DNA from: Pseudomonas sp. F(2018)
GTDB taxonomy: Bacteria > Pseudomonadota > Gammaproteobacteria > Pseudomonadales > Pseudomonadaceae
Assembly (NCBI RefSeq): GCF_005508865.1
Contig: NZ_SCOM01000002.1
Coordinates: 992,001-1,056,000, forward strand
Length of the DNA: 64,000 nt
Reading direction: 5' to 3'
Below, in pieces: positions 7,912 to 16,479 of this stretch; the first letter of the stretch is position 1, and each line of letters begins with the position of its first letter. The position numbers and the translations under genes are program-made. The notes below the pieces were generated by a model, which made no database searches, was not told the DNA's origin, and saw nothing but the letters and a program-made list of their open reading frames with translations.

Positions 7912-8994
7912 ATGCCGAACCCTAGTCACGAACTGCTGGTGGGCTGCGCCGAGTGTGATGGCATTCTGCGCCTGGGCTTCGATGCGCCCAGCGGCCGGCT
8001 GGAAGAGCGCCCGCTGCAGCGCATCGCCGCGAGCAAGGCTTCGTGGCTGGTGGTATCCGCCGACAGCGAGCGGCTGTTCGCCCTGGAGGATGTGCAGGGC
8101 GGCGGCCGGGTCAGCGCCTTGCGCCGCGACGCTGCGGGTGAGTTCATCATCACCGCCAGCATGCCCAGCGAAGGCGTGGAGGCGGTACATGGCTGCCTTG
8201 GCGCCGATGCGCGCCACCTGCTGGTTGCCCATTATTGTGCGGACGCCCTCCCCGGCGGCTCTCTGGCCGTGCTGCCGGTCAGTGCCGATGGCCTGGGCCG
8301 GGTGACCCAGCTGCTCGCCGAACCGTTCGAGCGCCCCGGCGCGCAGCGCCAGGCCTCCTCGCATATCCACTGCGTGGTAATCGCGCCCGATGGCCGCCAT
8401 GTCTTCGCCTGCGACCTGGGCGCGGACCATGTCTACGAGTATCACTACCAGGCCGAGCGCAGCGATCCGCTAGCGCCAGCCAGCCGGCGTTATCTGCAGC
8501 TGCCCGAAGGCAGCGGGCCGCGCCATCTGCTGTTCGATGCCGGCGGGCGGCACGCCTACCTCACCCTGGAGCTGAGCAACCAGGTCGCCCTGCTCGACTA
8601 TCAGGATCGGCGTCTGCGGCTGCGCACCCTGTATGACCTCGACCCGCCGCTGCAACCGCCGGCGGACCGGCGCCTGGGCGCCCTGCACCTGTCGGTGGAT
8701 GGGCGCTTCCTCTATGTCAGCCGGCGCGGCGCGGAAAACCAGCTGGTGGTCTACGCGGTGGACCCGCTCAACGGCGCGCTGGAGGAACGGCAGCGGCGCG
8801 ACAGCGGCGGCGTGGAGCCCCGCGAGTTCGCGCTCGCGCCGGATGGCCGCTTCCTGCTGGTGGCCAACCAGCGCAGCGACAACCTGCTGGTGATCCAGCG
8901 TGACCCCGTCAGCGGCCTGCTCGGCGACACGCTGCAGGAGCTGCGGGTGTCCAGCCCCAGTGATCTCAAGTTCATTGGCAACCCCCATGGATAA
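7912..8994 (+). CDS. lactonase family beta-propeller protein (6-phosphogluconolactonase-like)
   Basis: The 360-residue product has the seven-bladed lactonase (YbhE/Pgl2) propeller: repeated blades with V..SADSERLFALE, VIAPDGRHVFACDLGADHVYEY, GPRHLLFDAGGRHAYLTLELSNQV and FALAPDGRFLLVANQRSDNL. These proteins hydrolyse 6-phosphogluconolactone or other lactones. No signal peptide is seen, so it should be cytoplasmic. It begins three bases after the GCD-like gene and its stop overlaps the MscS start by eight bases, so it is in the same operon. The substrate could be gluconolactone rather than the phosphorylated form. Confidence 0.8.
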   Translation: MPNPSHELLVGCAECDGILRLGFDAPSGRLEERPLQRIAASKASWLVVSADSERLFALEDVQGGGRVSALRRDAAGEFIITASMPSEGVEAVHGCLGADARHLLVAHYCADALPGGSLAVLPVSADGLGRVTQLLAEPFERPGAQRQASSHIHCVVIAPDGRHVFACDLGADHVYEYHYQAERSDPLAPASRRYLQLPEGSGPRHLLFDAGGRHAYLTLELSNQVALLDYQDRRLRLRTLYDLDPPLQPPADRRLGALHLSVDGRFLYVSRRGAENQLVVYAVDPLNGALEERQRRDSGGVEPREFALAPDGRFLLVANQRSDNLLVIQRDPVSGLLGDTLQELRVSSPSDLKFIGNPHG

Positions 8995-10111
8995 CGCCTG
9001 GCTCGACCTGCTGCCCTGGCCCGAGCTGCGGACCCTGGGCGTCGCATTGCTGGTGGCGCTGCTGCTGGAAGTGGTGGCCGGCTGGTTGCTGCGCCTGCTC
9101 ACCCGCCTCACCTATAACCTGCTGGCGGCCCGCGAGCTGCTGCAGCGAGCCCGCGCGCCGGTGCGCATGCTGCTGCCGCTGTGCGGCGTGCAGGTGGTGC
9201 TGAGCTCGGCGCCGGACCAGCTGCTGCTGATCGACGGCGCCCGCCGCCTGGTGCTGCTGGCGATGATCGCCGCCTTCACCTGGCTCGGCCTGCGCGCAGC
9301 GGACGCGATCCAGCGGGTCATAGTGGCCAAGCACCCGGTGGACGTGGTGGACAACCTGCAGGCGCGGCGCATCCAGACCCAGACCAGAGTGCTGGTGCGC
9401 ACGCTCAGCGTGTTCGTGGTGATCTTCGGTGCCTCGACCATGCTCATGACCTTTCCCGCCGCCCGCCAGTTCGGCGCCAGCCTGCTGGCCTCGGCGGGTC
9501 TGGCCGGCCTGGCGGTGGGCTTCGCCGCCAGGCCGGTGCTGGGCAACCTGATCGCAGGGCTGCAGATCGCCCTGACCCAGCCGATCCGCCTGGACGACGT
9601 GGTGATAGTCGAGAACGAATGGGGGCGCATCGAGGAGATCACCGGCAGCTACGTGGTAGTGCGCATCTGGGACGACCGTCGCCTGGTGGTGCCGCTGCAG
9701 TGGTTCATCGAGCATCCGTTCCAGAACTGGACCCGCAGCAACTCGTCCATCACCGGTGCGGTGCTGCTGTGGGTCGACTACTCCACGCCGCTGGAGCCGC
9801 TGCGTCATGAACTCGTGCGCCTGTGCGACCAGGCCACCCATCTGTGGGACGGTCGGGTGCGGGTGCTGCAGCTGATCGAGACCGGCGAGCGGGCGATCCA
9901 GCTGCGGGTGCTGGTCAGCTCGGCCAATTCGTCACACAACTGGGACCTGCGCTGCTACCTGCGCGAGAACCTGGTGAACTTCATCTGCGCCAACTTCCCC
10001 GGCTGCCTGCCGCAACTGCGTGCCTCGGTGGGCAGCGCATCGGGCGTCGATCTGGTGGAGAAGACGCCGAGCGGCCAGGTGGTGGAGGCGGAGCGCCAGC
10101 CGCCGGTGTGA
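8987..10111 (+). CDS. MscS family mechanosensitive channel
   Basis: The 374-residue product has three or more transmembrane helices before the hallmark MscS pore and beta domain: a glycine/alanine-rich TM3 (LLASAGLAGLAVGFAARPVLG), then TQPIRLDDVV, EEITGSYVVVRIWDDRRLVVP and WFIEHPFQNWTR. It releases solutes on hypo-osmotic shock. ATG 8987 lies inside the last codons of the lactonase and opens the MDNAWLDLL membrane start; an earlier start at 8900 would read a long stretch of lactonase DNA out of frame and is rejected. It is the last gene before the repeat pair and pairs logically with the downstream trehalose genes. Confidence 0.85.
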   Translation: MDNAWLDLLPWPELRTLGVALLVALLLEVVAGWLLRLLTRLTYNLLAARELLQRARAPVRMLLPLCGVQVVLSSAPDQLLLIDGARRLVLLAMIAAFTWLGLRAADAIQRVIVAKHPVDVVDNLQARRIQTQTRVLVRTLSVFVVIFGASTMLMTFPAARQFGASLLASAGLAGLAVGFAARPVLGNLIAGLQIALTQPIRLDDVVIVENEWGRIEEITGSYVVVRIWDDRRLVVPLQWFIEHPFQNWTRSNSSITGAVLLWVDYSTPLEPLRHELVRLCDQATHLWDGRVRVLQLIETGERAIQLRVLVSSANSSHNWDLRCYLRENLVNFICANFPGCLPQLRASVGSASGVDLVEKTPSGQVVEAERQPPV

Positions 10112-10122
10112 GTCGGCTCATC

Positions 10123-10193
10123 GTAGGGTGGTCTCGCCGCAGGCAGCCCACCACGGGACGCCATGGTGTACTGCCTGCATCGATACACCCTAC
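10123..10193. repeat. palindromic intergenic repeat, copy 1
   Basis: A 71-base unit bounded by GTAGGGTG (10123-10130) and CACCCTAC (10186-10193). Inside is a second inverted pair (GCAGGCAGCCCACC... against ...GGTGTACTGCCTGC). It lies just after the MscS gene and is nearly identical to the copy at 10303-10374. Confidence 0.75.
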
Positions 10194-10302
10194 TACTTGC
10201 CAGAGGGAGCGAAGCCTCCAGTGGTTTGAGCGGGTTGGGCTCACGCCGGATTCGAGCCGCAGGGCCTGGTCTTAGAGGTAAGTGCTTCAGAGGCGGCTCA
10301 TC

Positions 10303-10374
10303 GTAGGGTGGTCTCGCCGCAGGCAGCCCACCACAGGACGCAATGGTGTACTGCCTGCGGCGAGTACACCCTAC
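10303..10374. repeat. palindromic intergenic repeat, copy 2
   Basis: A 72-base unit with the same GTAGGGTG/CACCCTAC ends (10303-10310, 10367-10374). In this copy the inner arms match better (GCCGCAGGCAG against CTGCCTGCGGC). Copies share the same orientation, with CGGCTCATC preceding both. The 100 bases between the copies hold no gene I can support. Confidence 0.75.
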
Positions 10375-10385
10375 AAAACGGGGTC

Positions 10386-10868
10386 TCACATCACCCGCAG
10401 CCGCTCGTAGTAGTACGGCAGCTGCAGCAGCGCATAGCGCGCCGCCGCGTAGCGCACCTCGTTGCGCTCGCCCTCGAACTTCAGGGTCTCGCTGACCACG
10501 CCCTCGTGGTCGTTGATGCGCATGGCGCAGGCGAAGCACTGCACCCCGTCCATCGGCCCATCCGCCTCGGCCAGCCCGGTGTTGGCCAGGGCGATGTCGG
10601 CGCGGCTCATCTTCAGCGCGCCCAGGGCCATCTCCCGGGTCACCTCCTCGCTGGTCAGGCCGAAATGATCGATGGTCATGCGGTTGACCCCCAGACACAT
10701 CTGCTTGGCCTCCGGCGAATACACCACAAAACCACTGTCCAGCACCGCTCCGCTGCCGGAGATCTCGGCCATCAGCGAGGCCATCAGGCCGCCAGTACAG
10801 GACTCGGCGGTACTCAGGGTCAGACGGTATTTCTCCAGGAAGTGCACTACCTGCTCGACGCTCTGCAT
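10386..10868 (-). CDS. CinA C-terminal domain protein (nicotinamide-nucleotide amidase type)
   Basis: The 160-residue product is the stand-alone CinA C-terminal domain (PncC type), which deamidates nicotinamide mononucleotide in NAD salvage. Signature residues seen: LSTAESCTGGLMASLM near residue 18, SGFVVYSPEAK, and ANTGLAEADGP. The start at 10868 is chosen because AGAGGT lies a few bases upstream; a longer frame begins at 10907. Several Pseudomonas carry such a paralogue outside the recA-linked cinA; whether this copy is active is not shown. It converges with the MscS gene, with the two repeats between. Confidence 0.8.
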   Translation of the reverse strand: MQSVEQVVHFLEKYRLTLSTAESCTGGLMASLMAEISGSGAVLDSGFVVYSPEAKQMCLGVNRMTIDHFGLTSEEVTREMALGALKMSRADIALANTGLAEADGPMDGVQCFACAMRINDHEGVVSETLKFEGERNEVRYAAARYALLQLPYYYERLRVM

Positions 10869-10906
10869 CTGCGGACCTCTCTGCCGATGGGGTTGGCTGT
10901 TGCCCA

Positions 10907-10934
10907 TGGGAAGGCCGCGCGGCGCTCAAAGTTC
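10907..10934 (-). promoter_or_regulatory. AlgU-like promoter candidate for the CinA-type gene
   Basis: On the minus strand GAACTT (10934-10929), 17 bases, TCCCA (10911-10907), about 40 bases before the start at 10868. The -35 half is perfect and the -10 half weak. Confidence 0.35.
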
Positions 10935-11129
10935 AAGTTTTCCGGTCGGGGGCGGTCTGCAAAAAAGTCGAAACTTTCCAGAACGCGCTCCGGTCAGGAA
11001 AAGAGTATGGGGTTGTCGGTTGATTAGCAGACGACGCCAGTCGGGCCAAGCAGAGCCGACTTGGCACGGGCGCCTTGTGTGGCGACCCAGGCGAAGCGGC
11101 AGGCGATCCACTGATTTCGGAGTAAAGAC

Positions 11130-12668
11130 ATGGGAAACGTCGCTGTGACCGCAAGAATCGATGCACAGGCCATGACACAGCTTCCAGCTCCACCGCATTT
11201 GCACGTCGAGAGCCTGCATGAGCAGAAGAAGCGGGTTCTTTTCGTCACCTCCGAGTTCGCCGACCTGGTCAAGGTCGGGGGCCTGGGAGACGTGTCCGCC
11301 GCCCTGCCCCGCGCGCTGTCGAGTCATCACGATATTCGCGTGCTGATTCCCGGCTACAGCCAGGTCATGGAAAGCGGCCAGAACATCCGCATAGTCGGTG
11401 AGGTCGGCGGCCACGCCGCCTTGCCACCCTGCAAGATCGGGCGCATGGACCTGGCCGATGGCCTGATCGTCTATGTGCTGATCAACCCCGAACTGTACGA
11501 GCGCGACGGCACGCCCTATGGCGACGCCCACGGCCGCGACTGGGCGGACAACCATATCCGCTTCGCCCGCCTGGGCCTGGCCGCGGCCGAGATCGCCAGC
11601 GGTACCGCGTGCATTCGCTGGTGCCCGGAGCTGGTCCACGCCAACGACTGGCCGGCCGCCCTGGCCCCGGCCTACATGGCCTGGCGCCAGGTGGCCAGCC
11701 CCACCGTGCTGACCATCCATAATCTGGCCTACCAGGGCCTGTGCGACCTGCAGTGCAGCGCCGAGCTGGGCATTCCCGCCGAGGCCTGCAGCAGTGAGGG
11801 CATGGAGTTCTACGGCAAGCTGTCGTTCCTCAAGGCCGGCATCGTCTACGCCAGCCATGTGACCACGGTAAGCCGCACCTACGCCGAGGAGATCACCACT
11901 CCGGCCTTCGGCTGCGGCCTGGAGGGCATGCTGCAGGCCAAGGTCGCCGACGGCCAGCTCAGCGGCATCGTCAACGGCATCGACGAGAGCTGGGAGCCGC
12001 GCACCGACCCGCACCTGGTGCAGAGCTTCGGCGTGCGCCAGTGGCAAGGCAAGCGCGCCAATGCCGCCCATGTCGAGCAGATGCTCGGCCTGGATGCGGA
12101 TTCCGGCCCGCTGTTCGCCGTGGTCTCGCGCCTGGTGCAGCAGAAAGGCATCGACCTGACCCGTGGCGTGGCCGAACAGATAGTCGCCCTGGGCGGCCGC
12201 CTGGCGGTGATCGGTCGCGGCGAGCCGGAGCTGGAGGCGGCCATGACCGAACTGGCTCAGCGCCATCCGGGACGCATCGGCGTGCATATCGGCTTCAACG
12301 AAACGGACGCCCGGCGCATCTTCGCCGGCAGCGACTTCCTGCTCATGCCCTCGCGCTTCGAACCCTGCGGCCTGAGCCAGATGTACGCCCAGCGCTTCGG
12401 CTCGCTGCCGATCGCCCGGCGCACCGGTGGCCTGGCCGACACCATCGAGGATGGCGTCACCGGCTTCCTGTTCCGCGAATCCACCCTGGAGAGCTACCAG
12501 GAGGCGGTGCAGCGCGCGTTCAACGTCTATCGCCACCCCGAGCTGCTCAGCGCCATGCGTTGCCGCGCCATGGCCGCGCCGCTGTTCTGGCGCCAGTCGG
12601 TGCTGCCCTACGACGAGCTGTATCAGGAGCTGCTGGGTGCCACTCGCCTCGCCGCGGACGCGCTTTGA
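11130..12668 (+). CDS. glgA: glycogen synthase GlgA
   Basis: The 512-residue GT5 enzyme transfers glucose from a nucleotide sugar to an alpha-1,4-glucan. Seen: the sugar-nucleotide motif KVGGLGDV near residue 49, HANDWPAAL, and the C-terminal block FEPCGLSQMYAQRFGSLPIARRTGGLADT carrying the conserved Glu. An N-terminal extension of about 30 residues precedes the fold. ATG 11130 follows CGGAGTAAAGAC. It heads a run of six overlapping or near-touching genes ending with glgX. No glgC (ADP-glucose supply) or glgB (branching) is in the window, so the product is probably linear glucan feeding TreY. The 261 bases upstream hold the start of the divergent CinA-type gene's control region; I see no clear -10/-35 for glgA. 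Confidence 0.9.
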   Translation: MGNVAVTARIDAQAMTQLPAPPHLHVESLHEQKKRVLFVTSEFADLVKVGGLGDVSAALPRALSSHHDIRVLIPGYSQVMESGQNIRIVGEVGGHAALPPCKIGRMDLADGLIVYVLINPELYERDGTPYGDAHGRDWADNHIRFARLGLAAAEIASGTACIRWCPELVHANDWPAALAPAYMAWRQVASPTVLTIHNLAYQGLCDLQCSAELGIPAEACSSEGMEFYGKLSFLKAGIVYASHVTTVSRTYAEEITTPAFGCGLEGMLQAKVADGQLSGIVNGIDESWEPRTDPHLVQSFGVRQWQGKRANAAHVEQMLGLDADSGPLFAVVSRLVQQKGIDLTRGVAEQIVALGGRLAVIGRGEPELEAAMTELAQRHPGRIGVHIGFNETDARRIFAGSDFLLMPSRFEPCGLSQMYAQRFGSLPIARRTGGLADTIEDGVTGFLFRESTLESYQEAVQRAFNVYRHPELLSAMRCRAMAAPLFWRQSVLPYDELYQELLGATRLAADAL

Positions 12669-14422
12669 TGTACAGCCACGGAGCCACACGGCTTGATCAA
12701 GGGCGCACACGCTTCGCCCTGTGGGCGCCCGACTGCCGCGAGGTAGTGCTGGAGCTGCAGGACGGCGCGCTGCATCCGATGCAGGAGGCGGCGGACGGCT
12801 GGTTCGAGAGCGAGCTGGAATGCCCGGCGGACACCAGTTACCGCTTCATCGTCGACGGTAGTCGGCGCGTGCCGGACCCGGCGTCGCGCCGCCAGTTCGG
12901 CGATGTGCACGGCTTCAGCCGGGTGGTCGATCACCGCAGCTATGTATGGCGCCATGCCAACTGGCGCGGGCGGCCCTGGCACGAGACGGTGATCTACGAA
13001 CTGCACGCCGGTTTGCTGGGCGGCTACGCCGGCGTCGAGGCGCTGCTGCCGCACCTGGCCGAGCTGGGCGTGACGGCCATCGAGCTAATGCCACTCGGAG
13101 AATTCCCAGGGCGGCGCAACTGGGGCTACGACGGCGTACTGCCGTTCGCCCCGGACGGCAGCTACGGCACGCCGGAACAGCTCAAGCACCTGATCGACAG
13201 CGCCCACGGCATGGGTCTGATGGTGTTCGTCGACGTGGTCTACAACCACTTCGGTCCGGACGGCAACTACCTGGGCCACTACGCCAGCGCGTTCTTCCGC
13301 GAGGACCGCCACACCCCTTGGGGCGCGGCCATCGACTTCCGCCGCCCGCAGGTGCGCGACTTCTTCTGCGAGAACGCCCTGATGTGGCTGCTCGACTACC
13401 GCGTCGACGGCCTGCGCCTGGACGCCGTGCATGCCATCGGCGACGACGACTTCCTCGCCGACCTGGCCGAGCGGGTGTATGCCGCGGTGCCACCCGGCCG
13501 CCATGTCCATCTGATCCTGGAGAACGAGAACAACTCGGCCAGCCTGCTGGAGCACAGCTACACGGCCCAATGGAACGACGACGGCCACAACGCCCTGCAT
13601 GTGCTGCTGACCGGCGAGACCGAGGGTTACTACGCCGACTTCGCCGAGGATGCCACCGCCAAGCTGGCCACCTGCCTGGCCGAAGGTTTCGTCTTTCAGG
13701 GCCAGGCCAACCGCCACGGCAAGCCGCGTGGCGAACCCAGCGGCGGGCTGCCGCCAACGGCCTTCGTGCTGTTCCTGCAGAACCACGATCAGGTCGGCAA
13801 TCGCGCCTTTGGCGAGCGCCTGGCCGCCATGGCCGACGAGGACGCGCTGAAGGCCGCCACCCTGCTGCTGTTGCTCTCGCCCATGGTGCCGCTGCTGTTC
13901 ATGGGGGAGGAATGGGGTTCGATCCAACCGTTCCTGTTCTTCACCGATCACCAGGGCGAGCTGGCCAATGCGGTGCGCGATGGCCGGCGCAGCGAGTTCG
14001 CCGAGTTTTCGCGCTTCGCCGACCCCGCGTTGCTGCAGCGCATTCCCGACCCCAACGACCTGGCCACCTTCACCCGCTCGCAACCGGACCTGGCACCCAG
14101 CAGCCAGCCGCGCCAACGCGAGTGGCTGGACTACTACCGGCGCCTGCTACACCTGCGCCACAGCCGCATCGTACCGGCCCTGCCCGGCACCCATTCGCTG
14201 GGCGTCACGGTGCTGGCCCCCTGCGCCCTATCGGCCGGCTGGCGCCTCGGCAATGGCCAGTTGCTGCGTATCGACATCAACCTGGGGGATCTTGCGGTGG
14301 AGACCGGTGCCCGTTCGCCGGCCGGCAAGCTGCTGTGCGCGCACCGGGTCAACGAGGAGGAGTATTGCCAGGGCCTGCTGCCTGCGCGCAGTGCCCAGGC
14401 CGTGCTGGAGGTGGCGCCATGA
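12668..14422 (+). CDS. treZ: malto-oligosyltrehalose trehalohydrolase TreZ
   Basis: The 584-residue GH13_10 enzyme releases trehalose from maltooligosyl-trehalose made by TreY. Order of domains: an N-terminal beta-sandwich (about 1-95) with FALWAPDCREVVLEL, a catalytic barrel with VDVVYNHFGPDGNY, the nucleophile segment GLRLDAVHAIGDDD, the acid/base segment LILENENNS and FLQNHDQVGNR, then a C-terminal domain. ATG 12668 overlaps the glgA stop as TGATG, so the larger frame from 12041 is not used. It is the second gene of the glucan/trehalose operon. Confidence 0.92.
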   Translation: MYSHGATRLDQGRTRFALWAPDCREVVLELQDGALHPMQEAADGWFESELECPADTSYRFIVDGSRRVPDPASRRQFGDVHGFSRVVDHRSYVWRHANWRGRPWHETVIYELHAGLLGGYAGVEALLPHLAELGVTAIELMPLGEFPGRRNWGYDGVLPFAPDGSYGTPEQLKHLIDSAHGMGLMVFVDVVYNHFGPDGNYLGHYASAFFREDRHTPWGAAIDFRRPQVRDFFCENALMWLLDYRVDGLRLDAVHAIGDDDFLADLAERVYAAVPPGRHVHLILENENNSASLLEHSYTAQWNDDGHNALHVLLTGETEGYYADFAEDATAKLATCLAEGFVFQGQANRHGKPRGEPSGGLPPTAFVLFLQNHDQVGNRAFGERLAAMADEDALKAATLLLLLSPMVPLLFMGEEWGSIQPFLFFTDHQGELANAVRDGRRSEFAEFSRFADPALLQRIPDPNDLATFTRSQPDLAPSSQPRQREWLDYYRRLLHLRHSRIVPALPGTHSLGVTVLAPCALSAGWRLGNGQLLRIDINLGDLAVETGARSPAGKLLCAHRVNEEEYCQGLLPARSAQAVLEVAP

Positions 14423-16479
14423 GCGATGCCCTGCTCGCCGAACTGGCGGACGCCGCCGGCCTCAGCGTGGACTGGCAGGATGCCCACGGTCGCCCGCAGC
14501 GCGTCAGCCCGGAAGCACAGCGGCGCTTGCTGGAGTCCCTCGGCTATCCGGCGCAGAGCCCGCAGCAGATTCAGGGCAGCCTGGGCGAGCTGCGCCACCG
14601 CGACGCCGAGGCGGGCCTCGGACCGCTGCTGACCCTGGAACAGAGCCAGGCAACACCACTGCCGGGCTATACGGCGGAACAGCCCTACAAGCTGACACTT
14701 GAGGGCGGCCAGGTGCAGTCCGGTCGGCTCGACCACCAGGGTTGCCTGCCAGCCCAGGACATTCCCGGCTACCACCGCCTGGAGATCGGCGACGCGCGCC
14801 TGACCCTGGCAGTGGCGCCACCGGCCTGCCGCAGTGTCGAGGAGCTGTGCGGCAAGCGCCACGCCTGGGGCCTCACGGCCCAGCTGTATTCGCTGCGCCG
14901 CCCCGGCGACGGCGGCCTGGGCGACACCCGGGCCCTGGAAGACCTGGCCCGGCATGCTGCCAACCAGGGCGCCGATGCCCTGGCGATCAGCCCGGTGCAT
15001 GCGATGTTCTCCGCCGCTCCCGAGCATTACAGCCCCTACTCGCCCTCCAGCCGCCTGTTCTTCAACGTGCTGCACGCCGACCCGGCCAATCTGCTCGGCA
15101 GCGAGCCGGTGGAATGGGCCATCGCCGCCTGCGACCTGCAGGAGGAATGGGCCCGGCTGGAGCAGCTGGAACTGATCGACTGGCCCGCCGTGGCCAAGGC
15201 GCGGCAGTGCCTGCTGCGCGAGCTGTACCGCGACTTTCGCGAGAGCGACGGCTCTCTGCTCGGCAACTTCACCGCCTTCTGCGACGCCGGTGGCGATGCC
15301 CTGCTCCAGCACTGCCGCTTCGAGGCGCTGCATGGCCATATGCTGAGCCGTGGTGAGTCCGGCGACTGGCGCAACTGGCCGGAGCAGTTCCGCGACCCGC
15401 GCCACGCGGCGGTGCAGCGCTTCGCCAGCGAGCACGCTGAGCAGGTCGGCTTCCACGCCTTCGCCCAGTGGCTGATGGCGCGTGGCCTGGAGAGCGCGCA
15501 AACGGTGGCCAGCGGCGCCGGCATGGGCATCGGCCTGATCGCCGACCTGGCTGTAGGCGCCGACTGTGCCGGCAGCCAGGCCTGGAGCCGGCAGAACGAA
15601 CTGCTGCCGGAACTGACGGTGGGTGCACCGCCCGACATCCTCAATCGCGCCGGGCAGAACTGGGGCGTGTCCGCCTTCTCCCCCGACGGTCTGCAGCGCC
15701 ATGGCTTCCGCGCGTTTATCGAGATGCTGCAGGCCAACCTGGCCCACGCTGGCGGCATCCGCATCGACCACGTGATGGGGCTGCAGCGTCTTTGGGTCAT
15801 TCCCCACGGCGGCGAGCCGCAGGACGGCGCCTACCTGCGCTACCCGATGACCGACCTGTTGCGCCTGCTGGCCCTGGAATCCCACCGCCATCGCGCGCTG
15901 GTCATTGGCGAAGACCTCGGCACCGTGCCCGAGGGCCTGCGTGAGGAACTGGCGCGGCGCAACATCCTCGGCATGCGCGTGCTGCTGTTCGAACAGCACG
16001 ACGGCCGCTTCATCGCCCCGCGCCAGTGGCCACGCAATGCCCTGGCCACCACCAGCACCCACGACCTGCCGAGCATCAAGGGTTGGCTGGCCGGCCACGA
16101 CATCGACTGGCGTCTGCGCGCTGGCCACATCCGAGCGGAACAGGAGAGCGACGACCGCGCCGAGCGCGCCCGGGAAAGCGCCGCACTGATCGATGCGCTG
16201 GCCGAGCACGGTCGCTTGCAGGGCCCGCGTGAGGACGCCGAAGCCTGCCTGCAGGCCAGCATCGACTACATCGGCGGCACACCGGCGTCACTGGTGTTGT
16301 TGCCGCTGGAGGACGCCACCGGTGCCGACCAGCAACCCAACCTGCCCGGCCCCGGCCAGACCCATCCCAACTGGCGCCGGCGCCAGGCCCTGCCGGTACG
16401 CCAGCTGCTCGAAAAGGCCGACACCGAACGCCGCCTGACCCGGCTGGCCAGAGCGCGCCAGGAGGCCATCGATGATTGA
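14419..16479 (+). CDS. malQ: 4-alpha-glucanotransferase MalQ
   Basis: The 686-residue GH77 amylomaltase moves alpha-1,4-glucan segments between maltodextrins. Seen: an N-terminal domain of about 140 residues, then WGLTAQLYSLRRPGDGGLGD, the nucleophile region GGIRIDHVMGLQRLW, the acid/base region ALVIGEDLGTVP and STHDLPSIKGWLAG. All three carboxylates are in place. The start at 14419 overlaps the treZ stop (ATGA). It probably extends short maltodextrins left by TreZ and GlgX so that TreY can use them again. Confidence 0.92.
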   Translation: MSDALLAELADAAGLSVDWQDAHGRPQRVSPEAQRRLLESLGYPAQSPQQIQGSLGELRHRDAEAGLGPLLTLEQSQATPLPGYTAEQPYKLTLEGGQVQSGRLDHQGCLPAQDIPGYHRLEIGDARLTLAVAPPACRSVEELCGKRHAWGLTAQLYSLRRPGDGGLGDTRALEDLARHAANQGADALAISPVHAMFSAAPEHYSPYSPSSRLFFNVLHADPANLLGSEPVEWAIAACDLQEEWARLEQLELIDWPAVAKARQCLLRELYRDFRESDGSLLGNFTAFCDAGGDALLQHCRFEALHGHMLSRGESGDWRNWPEQFRDPRHAAVQRFASEHAEQVGFHAFAQWLMARGLESAQTVASGAGMGIGLIADLAVGADCAGSQAWSRQNELLPELTVGAPPDILNRAGQNWGVSAFSPDGLQRHGFRAFIEMLQANLAHAGGIRIDHVMGLQRLWVIPHGGEPQDGAYLRYPMTDLLRLLALESHRHRALVIGEDLGTVPEGLREELARRNILGMRVLLFEQHDGRFIAPRQWPRNALATTSTHDLPSIKGWLAGHDIDWRLRAGHIRAEQESDDRAERARESAALIDALAEHGRLQGPREDAEACLQASIDYIGGTPASLVLLPLEDATGADQQPNLPGPGQTHPNWRRRQALPVRQLLEKADTERRLTRLARARQEAIDD

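Noticed and set aside
8900..8986. Earlier start for the MscS channel
   Set aside because: The extra 29 residues (MTPSAACSATRC...) are lactonase DNA read out of frame and do not look like a channel N-terminus.
12041..12667. Long in-frame extension upstream of treZ (and similar extensions before malQ and homospermidine synthase)
   Set aside because: These read through the previous gene in another frame; the overlapping ATGA/TGATG starts with family homology are the real ones.
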